DNA of 64,000 bases. Source: Limonium bicolor. Taxonomy: Eukaryota > Streptophyta > Magnoliopsida > Caryophyllales > Plumbaginaceae. Shown piece by piece: positions 47,731 to 58,488 of the stretch (positions are counted from its first letter, which is position 1; every line of letters begins with the position of its first letter). The position numbers and the translations under genes are program-made. The stretch covers positions 108,837,588 to 108,901,587 of the forward strand of contig CM041777.1 of the NCBI GenBank assembly GCA_023374045.1, given 5' to 3'. Below the pieces are notes generated by a model. It was given only the letters and a program-made list of their open reading frames with translations. It ran no database searches and was not told the origin of the DNA.

Positions 47731-49342
47731 AAAACGATCGATAATGTAAACGGTTCACCAGTCGTTGTTGCTGAGGTTAATGGGATAAAGTTTATCAACA
47801 AAACCAAAAAAAAAAAAACCTGACTATTCATTTATAACGTTCGATCATTTAAACGGCGCACCAGTCGTCCTTAATTATATAATTTTAAAACTTCATCAAT
47901 TTAAGACGCTTATATCAATTAAAACTATGTTTAAGACTTTTATTTTACTTTTTTCATCTCTTCATTAATATACATAATTAAATTTCATAACTAAGATTTT
48001 TTATATTTTCTATATGATCAAATCTCATGTATATTTAATACAAACAAATATGAATTGTTTAATGTTTATTTTCAAATAAAACCTGTTTTAAAAGTACACA
48101 ATATTTGATTGAATTTAATTTATAATGTTTAAATGTTTGTCGGAGTAATAAGAATATAATTAAACCTAACTTATTATATCGCTAGTTCGCCGGATTAATG
48201 ATTTAAGCTTTGTTGCGGCACCCTCCGGTGACTGGTAGTATATTCCAAACAATATACTAGTACCGTACTCTAGTAGTAATTATTGATTGGTAGTAGTAGA
48301 TGACATTGTGACAGAAGAGATTTGGTGACGGAATCAAAATTTCCGTCTCTGACGGATAAAATCTGGAGCGTTGAGATACTACTATTCAATTAGTATTCAT
48401 ATGCCGAAATCTGGAGCATTGAGATACTACTCATAAACCAGTATTGCAGATAAAGATAAGTGTGGACGCCGAAATAGAAGTGTTTCAGGGAACGGGAGTA
48501 AAATATTTTTATATTAGTATACTATACATAGTACTAGTATAGTATATCTTCACATCCTATAATTCATTTTTTTATTATAAGTTTTTTTCTAAAACTAGTT
48601 GTTATAATTTATTTTTTCTATTAAAATAAAAATATGAATATGCAAGAGCTTTCTTTATTTATTATTTATTTTAGTCATTTTATCACATATATTAAAGTTT
48701 AACATTTTTGAAATATGTAGTTTAAAACCTTTAAATATATTATATTATATATAATTAGAGGAATTATTAGTGTTTTTTTCAAATAGTTATAATTTGTATA
48801 GTTGACTATAGTACTTTGAGGTATATAAATATAAAATTATAATATATATAATTATGAATTTCAAAGTTAGTATTTAAATTATAAAATAGGTGGTGTGAGT
48901 GACACATGTCCAAATTGAATAGCTCATTAGAGATAGAATGTCCACATTTGACTTCAAGTGTACGACCATCTTCAGTAGTGTTAGGTTTTTCTAACATTAT
49001 CAACTGTTTTTAACAACATTAGCCGTTTCCGACGATGTTAGCACCGAGGGTTAACCACTACCCAACCGTTAGGTTTTATGGGGCTTATAGGGTTTTACGT
49101 ATTTTCTTGTGGTAGGTTTGCTAACCTGATCATATTTTAGGGTTTCATGCTCCTGCCTACGAGTGGTTGTGCCCGTTATTGTTTGATGTCTGATCCTGAA
49201 ATAGGGTGATGTTGAAGATTTTCAAGACAAAACTGAAGCATATTTAGAAGAACATGGACAAGCCTAACCCTACACTACAAACTATAGACTATAATCGTGC
49301 AAATATTAGGCTTCAGGTTATAGTTATTATCCATAATATATA
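47731..49342. other. Unassigned intergenic DNA with a small direct repeat
   Basis: No gene. aatctggagc(g/a)ttgagatac is repeated at about 48361 and 48410. gtgacggaatc...ttccgtctctgacgg (48332-48363) has an inverted counterpart at 51633-51664. Confidence 0.4.
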
Positions 49343-50181
49343 AAAACGTGGGAACATTATATAAAAAGGTGGAAACGTTTATATAAAAACGTGTAAAAGT
49401 TTATATAAAAACGTGGAAACCTTTATGCATAGGGGAATAAATATTATTCTTAATTGTGGCATGGAAACGTTGGAATCATGGTGTGGAAGCGTTTATATCA
49501 TCATGGAATTGTTTAGTTTTCTATAAAAATGTGGAAAAGTATATAAAACAAAGTGGAAACGTTTTATACTATAAGGTGGACATGTTGTCTGAAATCGTGG
49601 AAAACCTATATACCATTGTGGAAACATTATATAATTGTGGCGTAGAAACATTCATATATTATATATATATATAATTATGAAAAATGTTTATATGTAATCA
49701 TGTCGTGGAAAGGTTTATATGGAAACGTTAATATAAAATCGTCAAAACGTTTATACAAAATTGTGGAAACGTTAATATAATATCGTCGAAACGTTTATAT
49801 AAAATTGTGGAAACGTTTTTATGACCTGGAGACGTTTATATATAACTGTGGAAACGTATATAAAACAAAGTGGAAACATTTTATACTATCAGGTGGACAC
49901 GTTTGTCTGAAATCGTGGAAACCTTTATACCATCGTGGAAACATTCATATATAATTATGAAAAATGTTTATATGTAATCATGTCGTGGAAAGGTTTATAT
50001 GGAAACGTTAATATAAAATCGTCGAAACGTTTATATAAAATTATGGAAACGTTCATATAAAATCGTCAAAATGTTTATATAAAATTGTGGAAACATTTTT
50101 ATGACCTGGAGACGTTTATATATAATTGTGGAAACGTATATAAAACAAAGTGGAAACGTTTTATACTATCAGGTGGACACG
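49343..50181 (+). repeat. Tandem and higher-order array of GTGGAAACGTTTATATAAAA-type monomers
   Basis: Degenerate units of about 18-21 bp with the core gtggaaacgtttatat recur throughout. On top of that a larger block repeats: caaagtggaaacgttttatact, ggtggacacg, gtctgaaatcgtgg. The caaagtggaaac landmark is at about 49549, 49866 and 50146, giving block lengths near 317 and 280 bp. Non-coding; short ORFs across it are repeat translations. Confidence 0.88.
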
Positions 50182-50344
50182 AAAAATATAGCACAATTAT
50201 TTATAGACATCTATACATTATTTTTAGTCAAAATTATCATTTTAAATTTTTTATTTTTTGTATGTACATATATTTTAAGATTCATTGTGAATCTTAAGTT
50301 TAAGAAACGTGAATCAAAGGTTGTTAAAAAGTGAATCAGATATC

Positions 50345-50845
50345 GTTAGACCCTAAACCCTTTACTATAAACCCTAAAATGTCTTCGGTATTTTTAGCTT
50401 TCCTAGGGTGTTTGGGGGGTAGGATAATCTTTTTGGCCTTAGTTATACACTTTATATTGTCGTCACTGACTCGACAGTTGTTTAGGGTCGTTAGACCCTA
50501 AATCTTGCACTACAAACCCTAAAAATACCTTCGAAGTTTTTAGCATTCCTAGGGTGGTTTTAGGGTGTTTGGAGGTAGGGTAATCTTTTTGGCATTAGTT
50601 CTACACTTTATATTGTCGTCACTGACTCGACAGTTTTTTAGGGTTTGTGGTTTAAGGTTTAGGGTCGTTAGACCCTAAACCTTGCACTACAAACCCTAAA
50701 AATGTCTTCGACGTTTTTAGCATTCCTAGGGTGGTTTTAGGGTGTTTTGGGGGTAGTAGGGTAATCTTTTTGGCATTGACCCTAAACCCTAAACCACAAA
50801 CCCTAAAAATGCCTTCGACGTTTTTAACTTTCCTCGGGTGGTTTT
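50345..50845 (+). repeat. Tandem repeat containing plant telomere-like CCCTAAA motifs
   Basis: Units begin gttagaccctaaacc and include cactacaaaccctaaaaat, ttcgacgtttttagcattcc, a gggtgtttggggg tract and ttgtcgtcactgactcgac. They start at 50345, 50490 and 50667, with a shortened one near 50778. One junction has an inverted copy (agggtttgtggtttaaggtt). ACCCTAAACCCTAAACC occurs once (about 50779-50795). Confidence 0.85.
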
Positions 50846-52200
50846 TAGAGTGTTTGGGGTAAGATTTATTTTGCTAATGAATATGGTTCATTTTATTATT
50901 AAAGAAGATTCATTTTACTAATGAGTAAGATTCACTTTAAAAATACCTAATATATACTCATTCTAAAAACATAAAATTTTAAGTTTACCAAAACATATCC
51001 ACGATGCATCTTGTTTTGAAGAGCACGAAAATGATGAACAATGATATAATTTGTTTTATTTTTGCACTTATATTTTGTAAGTTATGACATTTAAAAAAAT
51101 TATTTCTCTCTCCTACCCGCAAACAACTCCCGTGCGTGTGTCTTTTTTTCCTTTCATTTATTCTCCAATCAAATGTTGACAAGTGGTAGAAGCCATGTTA
51201 TACCCGTTTAAAAATGATGATACTAACTGTTATATATATTTCCTTTGACCGTTCTCATTGAATTATAGTGTATATGAATCATACTGTATACTCATTTTTT
51301 CCATATATATTTAAAATTTAATATATGCCGACCTTATAATTTATAAAAAATATAAATATTAGTTTAGTGATTTAAATTAAAAATTATTTATAAACAAAAG
51401 ACATGTATTTTGAATTGTTATATACTCCAATATTTAAATATATTATATAAACAATAAATATTTTAAGCTTAAAAAACTATTATATAATAATCATATTATG
51501 TATACATATGATAAATAATTTATTCTGAAAAAAAAACACATGCATGTAATTACATTTTACTAGGTCATGCTACCTCCTTTCCGATGCAGTATCCTCCTTT
51601 TCACTGTAACATATTAGAAAAAAAAAAAGATTTCCGTCTGCGACGGAAAATTGGATTCCGTCACGTAATCACTGCCCACATTGTGAGGACAGAATCTAAT
51701 ACAAGTCCCATGAGAAGAGATGAGAGAGCAGGGTCCACCACGATGTTGCTGCTAACACGTCTTATAGTAATTGGAGTCGGCGGTAACACTCCCCACACGC
51801 TATGCCGTCGCTTTCATTTTACTGGTCAGGTTCGGCCGGGCTTGGCTTGGCTGGGCCGGGTCCACGTCCACCCCTTCGAGATTGAGATAAATCAAGTCTA
51901 CACAACAACAGCACATGAACAAGTCGTCTCCTTCGCGTCGACCTTTTGACGTTTATTTTTTCTACAAATGGAGCTAACCCTGATGTCAAAATCGGAACAT
52001 GTCAATTTCACCCAATAAACATTAGAACTAAAACCAGGGGTTATATTCGAGTACCGTAAATCAAGAAGTGTTTATCTGTTACAAAGAAAATCGAATAAAT
52101 TCTGATCAATACTAAATAATAAGCTTCAAAAGTAATTAACAAAATACTTCAAGATTATTTCATAACTGTTTTGATCTTCTTTTGTAATTTTTTTTTACAA
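50846..52200. other. Unassigned intergenic DNA
   Basis: AT-rich. ttccgtctgcgacggaaaat and ggattccgtcac at 51633-51664 form the inverted partner of 48332-48363. The 121-codon ORF at 51584 has no recognised domain and low-complexity composition; it is not called. Confidence 0.4.
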
Positions 52201-52214
52201 ATGAGCCATCTTTA

Positions 52215-52307
52215 TGGACCGGGTCCATAGAGATAAAGAGTAGGGGATACTGAAGGTCCCGGGTTCAAATCCTCCCGACTCCATTTTTCATCTAACTATA
52301 AAAAAAA
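52215..52307 (+). mobile_element. 93-bp tRNA-like retroposon (SINE or tRNA-derived), 14-bp target duplication
   Basis: ATGAGCCATCTTTA occurs exactly at 52201-52214 and 52308-52321. The insert starts tggaccgggtcca and carries a pol III B-box-like GGTTCAAATCC (52262-52272). It ends in a short A run. The B-box offset (about 48 bases from the start) fits a tRNA-derived promoter; a convincing A-box or cloverleaf is not seen, so it is not called a tRNA gene. Confidence 0.8.
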
Positions 52308-52321
52308 ATGAGCCATCTTTA

Positions 52322-52860
52322 CAATGTTGTAGTAGAATATGCACTCCATCCAACTTTAATGTCAAAAGGTTGGCAATGGTTTTTTTTTTTTTTTATAACC
52401 CTTAGCTTTCTCCCTCTCAATTGAATTATCTTCATAATGTCTATCGTTTTTTTATCACCTATATTATGACCTTTTGGATCCGGTATTTAACTCAGTTTCC
52501 ATGGCTGTATGTGAACCATCTACACATGAATATGTATATTATATTTTTTATTTTTTTGTCTAAGTATATACAGAACTACTTTTTGGTTAGTTCCAAGGGA
52601 CGCCTAGCTAATATATATTTAATTCAACACATCTATTTTCAAGCGTGACCTATTGCGATTGTGACTCAATATTAAATTATTAATCTGCTCCTTTTATATA
52701 AATATATAACGTCGAAATATTTTGATTAATGAACTGTTAGGGATATGAGGCATGACTTGGCAGGGGAGGAAATCGGATTACCGTATGTCGACATAAATGG
52801 AAAAGTCGAATTATTGGGGAGGAATTTACTACATGCATTCACACGCACAAATGCATGTGC
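52322..52860. other. Unassigned intergenic DNA
   Basis: A poly-T run at 52380-52394 and AT-rich sequence; no gene recognised. Confidence 0.4.
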
Positions 52861-52868
52861 ATTTTCAG

Positions 52869-53158
52869 CAGGCCGTCTCAACAATTTTTGGGGCCCTGTA
52901 CTTAAAATTAAAGAAACCTTTTATAAAACTAAATTATGTATATATATAAAAATTACTATATTGAATCATGTCACTTTACTACATAAATAAATAAGTTAAA
53001 ATAAATATTTTGAAGATTTGTGAATATCTTAATCATAAGCATTTCAATTTACTATATTTATTTAATTATTATTATACTAACGGAAAAATTTTGGGGCCCC
53101 ATCATTTTGGGGGCCCTGTTCTGTCGAGCGGAATGCGCCACCCTCCGAGACGGCCCTG
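52869..53158. mobile_element. hAT MITE, 290 bp, perfect 8-bp target duplication
   Basis: The ends are CAGGCCGTCTC (52869; one G short) and GAGACGGCCCTG (53158). ATTTTCAG flanks it at 52861-52868 and 53159-53166. Gggcccc stretches lie inside each end, and there is no coding. Confidence 0.92.
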
Positions 53159-53166
53159 ATTTTCAG

Positions 53167-53517
53167 ATGCAGGGAATGGGTTTGGTTGGAGGAAAATTAA
53201 CAAGTACTAACATCGACGCGCGCGTGGTAGGCAGAGAAACAAAATCAACGCATTATGCATATATGTAGAAATACTAACACGTCTATATATAGTATACTAC
53301 TCAGAAGTAGTAGTACAGTTTCTGCATATGCCGCTGTGGTCGCAGCTTGCTTTTCATTTATGGTTATGGTTGGAATAATAATGTCCTTTAATAAGATTCC
53401 AGCCACAAATTTATTCAACATCCCCATGAATACGATTTATTTACTCTGACTTCATGTTGCAAAATTTAGTCCATCTACTCCTACCTGAACCCATTCCGAG
53501 GCATCTAAATGCAATGT
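53167..53517. other. Unassigned intergenic DNA
   Basis: Two overlapping 60-64 codon ORFs on opposite strands (53245-53449) have no recognised domain. Nothing else seen. Confidence 0.4.
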
Positions 53518-54226
53518 TAGGGGGCCCGCCCCCAATTGTCCCGATGACATTATTTTTTTATTACTAGTTTTATATAATATAGTTTATTTTGTTATAAATT
53601 AAGTTGAATTTATTAAAATTATCTAAACATATCTATGGTATTTATTATTTTTAAAAACATGAGTCCATTTTAGATTGCTTAGTGTTATAAATAGAAATAA
53701 TAAACTACACTTAAAACATTAGTTGATGTTATTAAGTGTCTTATATTTTATACATTATTATTTTTATAACCATAATTTGAATTGAAACTTGGTTTTAAAA
53801 TATTAATTGTGTTTATCAAATTTTAGTTTAAATTTAAGTCAATTAGTCTTGTAATTGTCATATGTACTACCTTCTCTTCTTAATAAATGATGTTTTCAAA
53901 GTTGCTATTTTTTTCAAAATATATGTTTGGACTTTTTTACCACTTAATCTTCATATACTTACTTTTTTCTCTATTCTTAAAGTAAGGATAAAGTAGTCCA
54001 AAATTTATTCATTAATTTCAGTGTTTGATAGAAAATTATTTATGAAAATAGGATAGAGTATATTTTACTAATTATATCTATATTTAAAATATAAACCTTT
54101 AAACCATATTGTAAGTATTTTTATTTTAAAATTGTATTTATTTTCCGAATATATTTAGCATTTATATTAAATATATAGTTAAAAAAATTTGGCCCCCCTA
54201 AGTCTCAAATGCTGGCTCCGCCCCTA
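53518..54226. mobile_element. hAT-like element, 709 bp, no target duplication kept
   Basis: Ends TAGGGGGCCCGCCCC (53518) and GGCTCCGCCCCTA (54226) form imperfect inverted repeats. The right end, read in reverse as taggggcggagccagcattt, is a common plant hAT-type terminus. The flanking 8-mers do not match. The interior is AT-rich and non-coding. Confidence 0.6.
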
Positions 54227-54254
54227 ATTTACATTCATGTATTCATATGTGTGT

Positions 54255-54481
54255 TGTAGAAAAACAGCTAGACAATAGGAGATGATGAAAAACAATGGCT
54301 ACGTTCATTATTGATTGAGAGCAGAGTGCAGGAAGACAAAGAAGTGTATCAGAGGAGCAGTAATGTGGTTCCTCTCTCACTAACTAGAAACAGAAAATCA
54401 TGACACTTATTTATAGAAACTATGCCAACTGTCTCAAGTCATCACTAAGTAAAAACAAATCAATATAACAGAATTACAACA
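54255..54481 (-). repeat. Copia 3' LTR
   Basis: 227 bp; on plus it starts tgtagaaaaacagc and ends gaattacaaca. Partner of 59382-59619. Confidence 0.9.
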
Positions 54482-54568
54482 CCCCCTCTCAGTCTAATAG
54501 GTGATGAAGACAATGAACTATTAGATTGCCTTGTAATCTTGAGTGTCCATAAAACTGTAATCAGAATA

Positions 54569-54918
54569 TTAAGACTGATATTTGTGCCCAGGTAGAATTT
54601 TTGTCAAAGGATATGCAAGTTGTTTCTTAGAAGAAATATCACGAATTGCAATTAGCCCTGGCTTGAGTTTCTCTTGAGCATAATGACAGTCCAACTCCAC
54701 ATGCTTAGTCCTCTCATGAAAGACATGATTCTTAGCAATGTGAACCGCTGCTTTATTGTCACAATGAACTAGAATTGGTTCCACATCACCAAGCCAATTC
54801 AGTAGTTAATCTCCTTAGAGACCTGTACTCAGCCTCAATAGAAGATAAACTAACGGTCTACTGTTCTTGGATTTCCACGACAAAGGAGACCCTCCAAATG
54901 TGATATAAAACCACTTAC
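54569..54918 (-). pseudogene. Copia RNase H, C-terminal part
   Basis: The minus-strand frame 54784-54569 reads [20 protein letters not shown], then [15 protein letters not shown] and PLTKILPG, the end of the copia RNase H domain (the CDN and HVELDCH motifs). The stretch up to 54918 is the preceding part, in other frames. The retroposon at 54933 separates it from the N-terminal part at 55327-55474. Confidence 0.85.
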
Positions 54919-54932
54919 AGAACGCCTTGTTA

Positions 54933-55312
54933 AAGGGTTGTAATAAACCAACTCCTAAGAGGAAAACACAGGGTAGATATATACAACATCTAAGACACCA
55001 AATAGCAAGACTCGGACGAAGAAGTTAAAGGAGGTGCTAAATACCACTCAAGCAGAAAACGGTATGGATAGTCGGTCTGGGACTCCAATGATCTACATAT
55101 TACTTAAGAGATAGAAGAAGAAATTGAATCGCGTTGGTTTTTCTCAAGACGGTAGAGCTGCCTGTTTTCTAGAATTAGGTGAATCGCTAGTGCGTCCAAA
55201 TGTTATTTTAAGTTAATTTACTCTTGTTAAAAGCTCTGGCGGGGTGAAAACCTTAGTTGATAAAACCATGTAATGGTTACACAACTACTCATATAGCCCC
55301 TTGATAAAAAAA
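54933..55312 (+). mobile_element. 380-bp retroposon (SINE or truncated LINE), 14-bp target duplication
   Basis: AGAACGCCTTGTTA is duplicated exactly at 54919-54932 and 55313-55326, within the copia RNase H. The insert ends ccccttgataaaaaaa, an A tail on the plus strand. No clear pol III boxes or LINE domains are visible, so its class is open. Confidence 0.85.
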
Positions 55313-55326
55313 AGAACGCCTTGTTA

Positions 55327-56350
55327 GAGGACATGATGCCCAGTCCGCATATGAATAACCAATCCAATCCTGCAGCTTAGAGTTGTTTAACAGAATACCA
55401 AAACTCAGTGTACCTTTTACACACTTTAGAGTATGATGAGAAGCTTTCAAATGTTCATCAGTGGGATTCGTCATAAACTGACTCAGAAGCTGAACAACAA
55501 AGTTCAGATTAGGGCAAGTGTGTGTGTCATATAGTTTAATTTGCCAACTATCTGTCGATAAACAGTTGGATCTTGTAGAGGTTTTCCTTGATCAGGTGTC
55601 AATTTCAAGTTGCTCTCCAAGGGTGCCACTACCTCTTTACAATCATCATGGAAAACTCTCTTAAAGTTTCATTCATAAACCTACATTGAGTCACTATCAC
55701 TCCTTCCTCAACTCTGAGAAATTCCATCCCAAGAAAGTAACTGATTTGACCGAGATCTTTGATTTTAAATTTTGTGTTTAGCTTTTGTGTCACATCTTCT
55801 ATCTCTTGAATATTATTCCCTGTAACAAGTATGGCGTCTACATACACAACCACGTATGTAGAAGAGCCATGTTTCTCCTTCACAAATAGAGAATAATCTT
55901 GTAGAGATTGTTTGTAGCATAGAAATAGAAGAAATTCAGAAAGCTTAGAGTACCACTATCGACTTGCTTGTTTCAGACCTTAAAGACTTTTGTGTAATAT
56001 GTAAACTCTATCATCACCTTTCTGTATATATCCTTTAAGAGGTCTCATGTAAATTTCCTCGTCTAAGGAGCCATGTAGGAAGGCATTGTTGATATCAAAT
56101 TGAGTAACAGACCACCCCCTCTTGATAGCAACAATGAGAAAGCTCAAACAGTGGTCATCTTTACCGCAGGAGAAAAAGTTTCCTGATAATCAAACCCTCT
56201 ATTCTATTTGATAAGCCTTGAGCACCAGGCGTGCCTTGTACCTATCAATACTCTCATCAGCATGGAGTTAATTTTAAACACCCATTCGCCACCTATAGGC
56301 TTTTATGTACATGAAGAGGAACAAGATCCTAGGTGATGTTTGTCTCAAGG
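55327..56350 (-). pseudogene. Copia reverse transcriptase and RNase H N-terminus, catalytic Asp lost
   Basis: The RT frame 55883-55629 reads STYVVVYVDAILVTGN, then FKIKDLGQISYFLGMEF: the YVDD box has become YVDA (GAC GCC). The frame 55474-55289 gives HLKASHHTLKCVKGTLSFGI and GYSYADWASCPLTRRS, the RT-RNase H junction. The upstream RT part (56040-56350) is present with stops, for example reversed traces of the [16 protein letters not shown] motif near 56070. Confidence 0.85.
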
Positions 56351-56354
56351 GTAG

Positions 56355-57376
56355 TTATTTCTTTCTACATAGTATCGAACCAACAAGGATGATGTATGGC
56401 TGCTTTATATTACTGTGGTTCAGAAGGAAGGAGGTTTTGGTGAACTGACAGACATCTGAGGGTATGATATCAGTTAAGGTGGTAAGAGAAGAAGAAGGAA
56501 CTACGGTATTGAGGTAGAAGTCATGTAAATGAGTGGGTAAACACCTGGTTCTGGAGGATCTTCGTGGAGCTGGGTCAATGTGATCTATAGGCATGAGATG
56601 TGGAGAAGAAACATGCAAGTGAGTGTGTGGAGGCAATGGATTTTGTGGAGACAAGGGATTTTATGGAGGAGATGAAGAAGAAGAGTCAGTGGTTGTAAGA
56701 GAGGCAGAAGTCTCAATGACAGTAGGAACACCTGGTCTCTCATCGACCTGAATGTAATCATCCTCATCAGAGAAAAGGTAAGGGGGGGGAGGTGTTTGGG
56801 CAGAATTTGTAGTAGGATAGATAAGAGGATGTAGGTCAAGCAAAAGATGGTGAGGGAGCTGTTAGTAAGGAAGAATGTTTGGATAGAAAAAACATGACTG
56901 GAAATGAGCACCTTCTTAGTATCCAGCCTAAGAACCTTGTATCCCTTTTGATATGACACATTGCCCAGATATATGCAAGCATCAGATTTTAGGTGTAAAT
57001 TTGTGAGAAATCTTGCCAATAAAAGTGGCATAGCACAAACACCCAAAAGGCTTAAGGGACAACTAATCTGGTTTATTGCCATATAATAGTTCAAAAGGAC
57101 TTATCATCTGAATAGCACGAGAAGGCATTCGATTAATCAAGTACACATCATGTGAAACACTGTCACCCTAGTAGCATAAAGGGACACTACTTTTGAAGAT
57201 AAGGGCATACGCAATCTCAAGGATAAATTGTGTTTTCTTTCCATAGTGCCATTCTGATGTGGTGTATGTGTACAAGTTGTCTGATGAACAATTCCTTTCT
57301 CAAGGTAAAATGATTTCCCTTCATTACTCAATGCTAACTCAAATGCATTATCAAAACGCACTTTCTTAACAGACAC
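56355..57376 (-). pseudogene. Copia integrase and linker
   Basis: Frame 57376-57137 holds the end of the integrase core: VRFDNAFEL, then GIVHQTTCTHTPHQNGTMER. Frame 57094-56585 continues with the C-terminal region: MNYYMAINQISCPLSLLGVC, then LKSDACIYLGNVSYQKGYKV and DTKKVLISSHVFS. A Pro/Ser/His-rich linker follows to 56355 before RT. Confidence 0.85.
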
Positions 57377-58007
57377 ATCAAACTGTTTTTCAACCTAAGA
57401 AACAAACGGCTTTATAATAGAAAAAACATCACTTTTCTATTTTAGTAGTTTCACCGATACACCTCTGCTAAAGTCATCAACAATAGTGATAAAGAATCTA
57501 TAGCCATCATAGTAAGCTCTTAAAAAGAACCCCATGTGTCCACATGGATCATTTCAAAAACACACGAGAGGTTTTTATTGTACTGGATGGAAAAGGTAGT
57601 CTGTGAGCTTTAGCTCTATTACAAGCGTCACAGACAAAATCATCAGCTAACTTTTCTTTAGCAAACAGCCTAACTGTTTCATCTTTTGAATAGGCATATG
57701 GCCTAAACAATTATGCCATTTTTCTAGAAAAGTAAGATTAGCTGAAGAAATATTACAACTGTAGGAGTATCCGTAATAACCTCTTCATCGGTGTTTTTGC
57801 TTGAAAGAATCCTCTTCATAGCAGTACAGATAGCATCTTCATCAAGGATATACAATCCTTCTTGCAATCTCCCAATGACTTTAATTTCATTCCGGGAAAG
57901 GTCCTGAAAGTAACAATTTTCTCACTGAAACTTATTAAGCCACATAGATGCTCTGCTATTCTACTTAAAGATAGTAGATTGAAGTAAAACCAGGAACTAG
58001 AAGAACT
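57377..58007 (-). pseudogene. Copia GAG-pre-integrase and N-terminal integrase, decayed
   Basis: Between protease and integrase core. Stops in all minus frames; fragments compatible with the zinc-finger region and first integrase Asp are visible but no long frame is left. Confidence 0.55.
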
Positions 58008-58488
58008 TTATCCACCAGACAACTTTTTTTTCAAAGGAACACTTCCCCAAACTTTAACTTCCTTGAACTGGCCATCTAGCATTTTGATCATCCTACTCCT
58101 TCTCAGTGTGCTCAAGTTATTATAGAAGGATTGATCACAAAAGATATGATCTATTGCTCCAGAGTCAAGAATCCAATGATTCTTCTTACTAATCAAAGTA
58201 TTAGCAGATTCGGGCATAATGATGCTAAGAGTGATTAAAAATACCTGCAAAGCTACACATAGCCGCCTTTTGCTTACTTTGGCCAAAGTAATTTGCAAGC
58301 TAAGTTACTTGCTCAACAATAAAACCATGAACTGGAGATTGCTGATCAGAATTCTCCAGATCTGATGTAACACTTTTATCATCCAAACAGGCATTTACGA
58401 AGCTTTTCTTATTCTTTCCAAACTTGTAACCTTTAGGGAATCCCCACTTTGATAACAAGTATCCATAGTGTGTCCCTTCTTTCCACAA
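58008..58488 (-). pseudogene. Copia GAG zinc knuckle and protease
   Basis: Frame 58298-58008 carries the aspartic protease box, NHWILDSGAIDHIFC, with the catalytic DSG intact. Upstream, at about 58485, the shifted frame gives a knuckle of the type CEHCGKKGH, then the LANYFGQSKQ linker. The frames are disjoint, so shifts have accumulated. Confidence 0.8.

Noticed and set aside
49343..50181. Regularly repeated motif resembling a CRISPR array
   Set aside because: Monomers are degenerate and nearly contiguous without unique spacers, and the DNA is plant nuclear; it is a satellite-like tandem array.
50345..50845. A chromosome end or true telomere
   Set aside because: CCCTAAA motifs are embedded in a longer unit, only one short perfect run exists, and normal sequence continues on both sides.
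51584..51949. 121-codon plus ORF
   Set aside because: No recognisable domain, overlaps the inverted ccgtc/gacgg motif, and lacks a clear promoter or intron context.
52215..52307. A tRNA gene
   Set aside because: Only a B-box-like motif fits. The T-stem pairs poorly, no A-box or acceptor stem is convincing, and a target duplication with A tail shows retroposition.
53510..54234. 8-bp duplication for the hAT-like element at 53518
   Set aside because: tgcaatgt and atttacat do not match in any sensible register; the element is called on its ends only.
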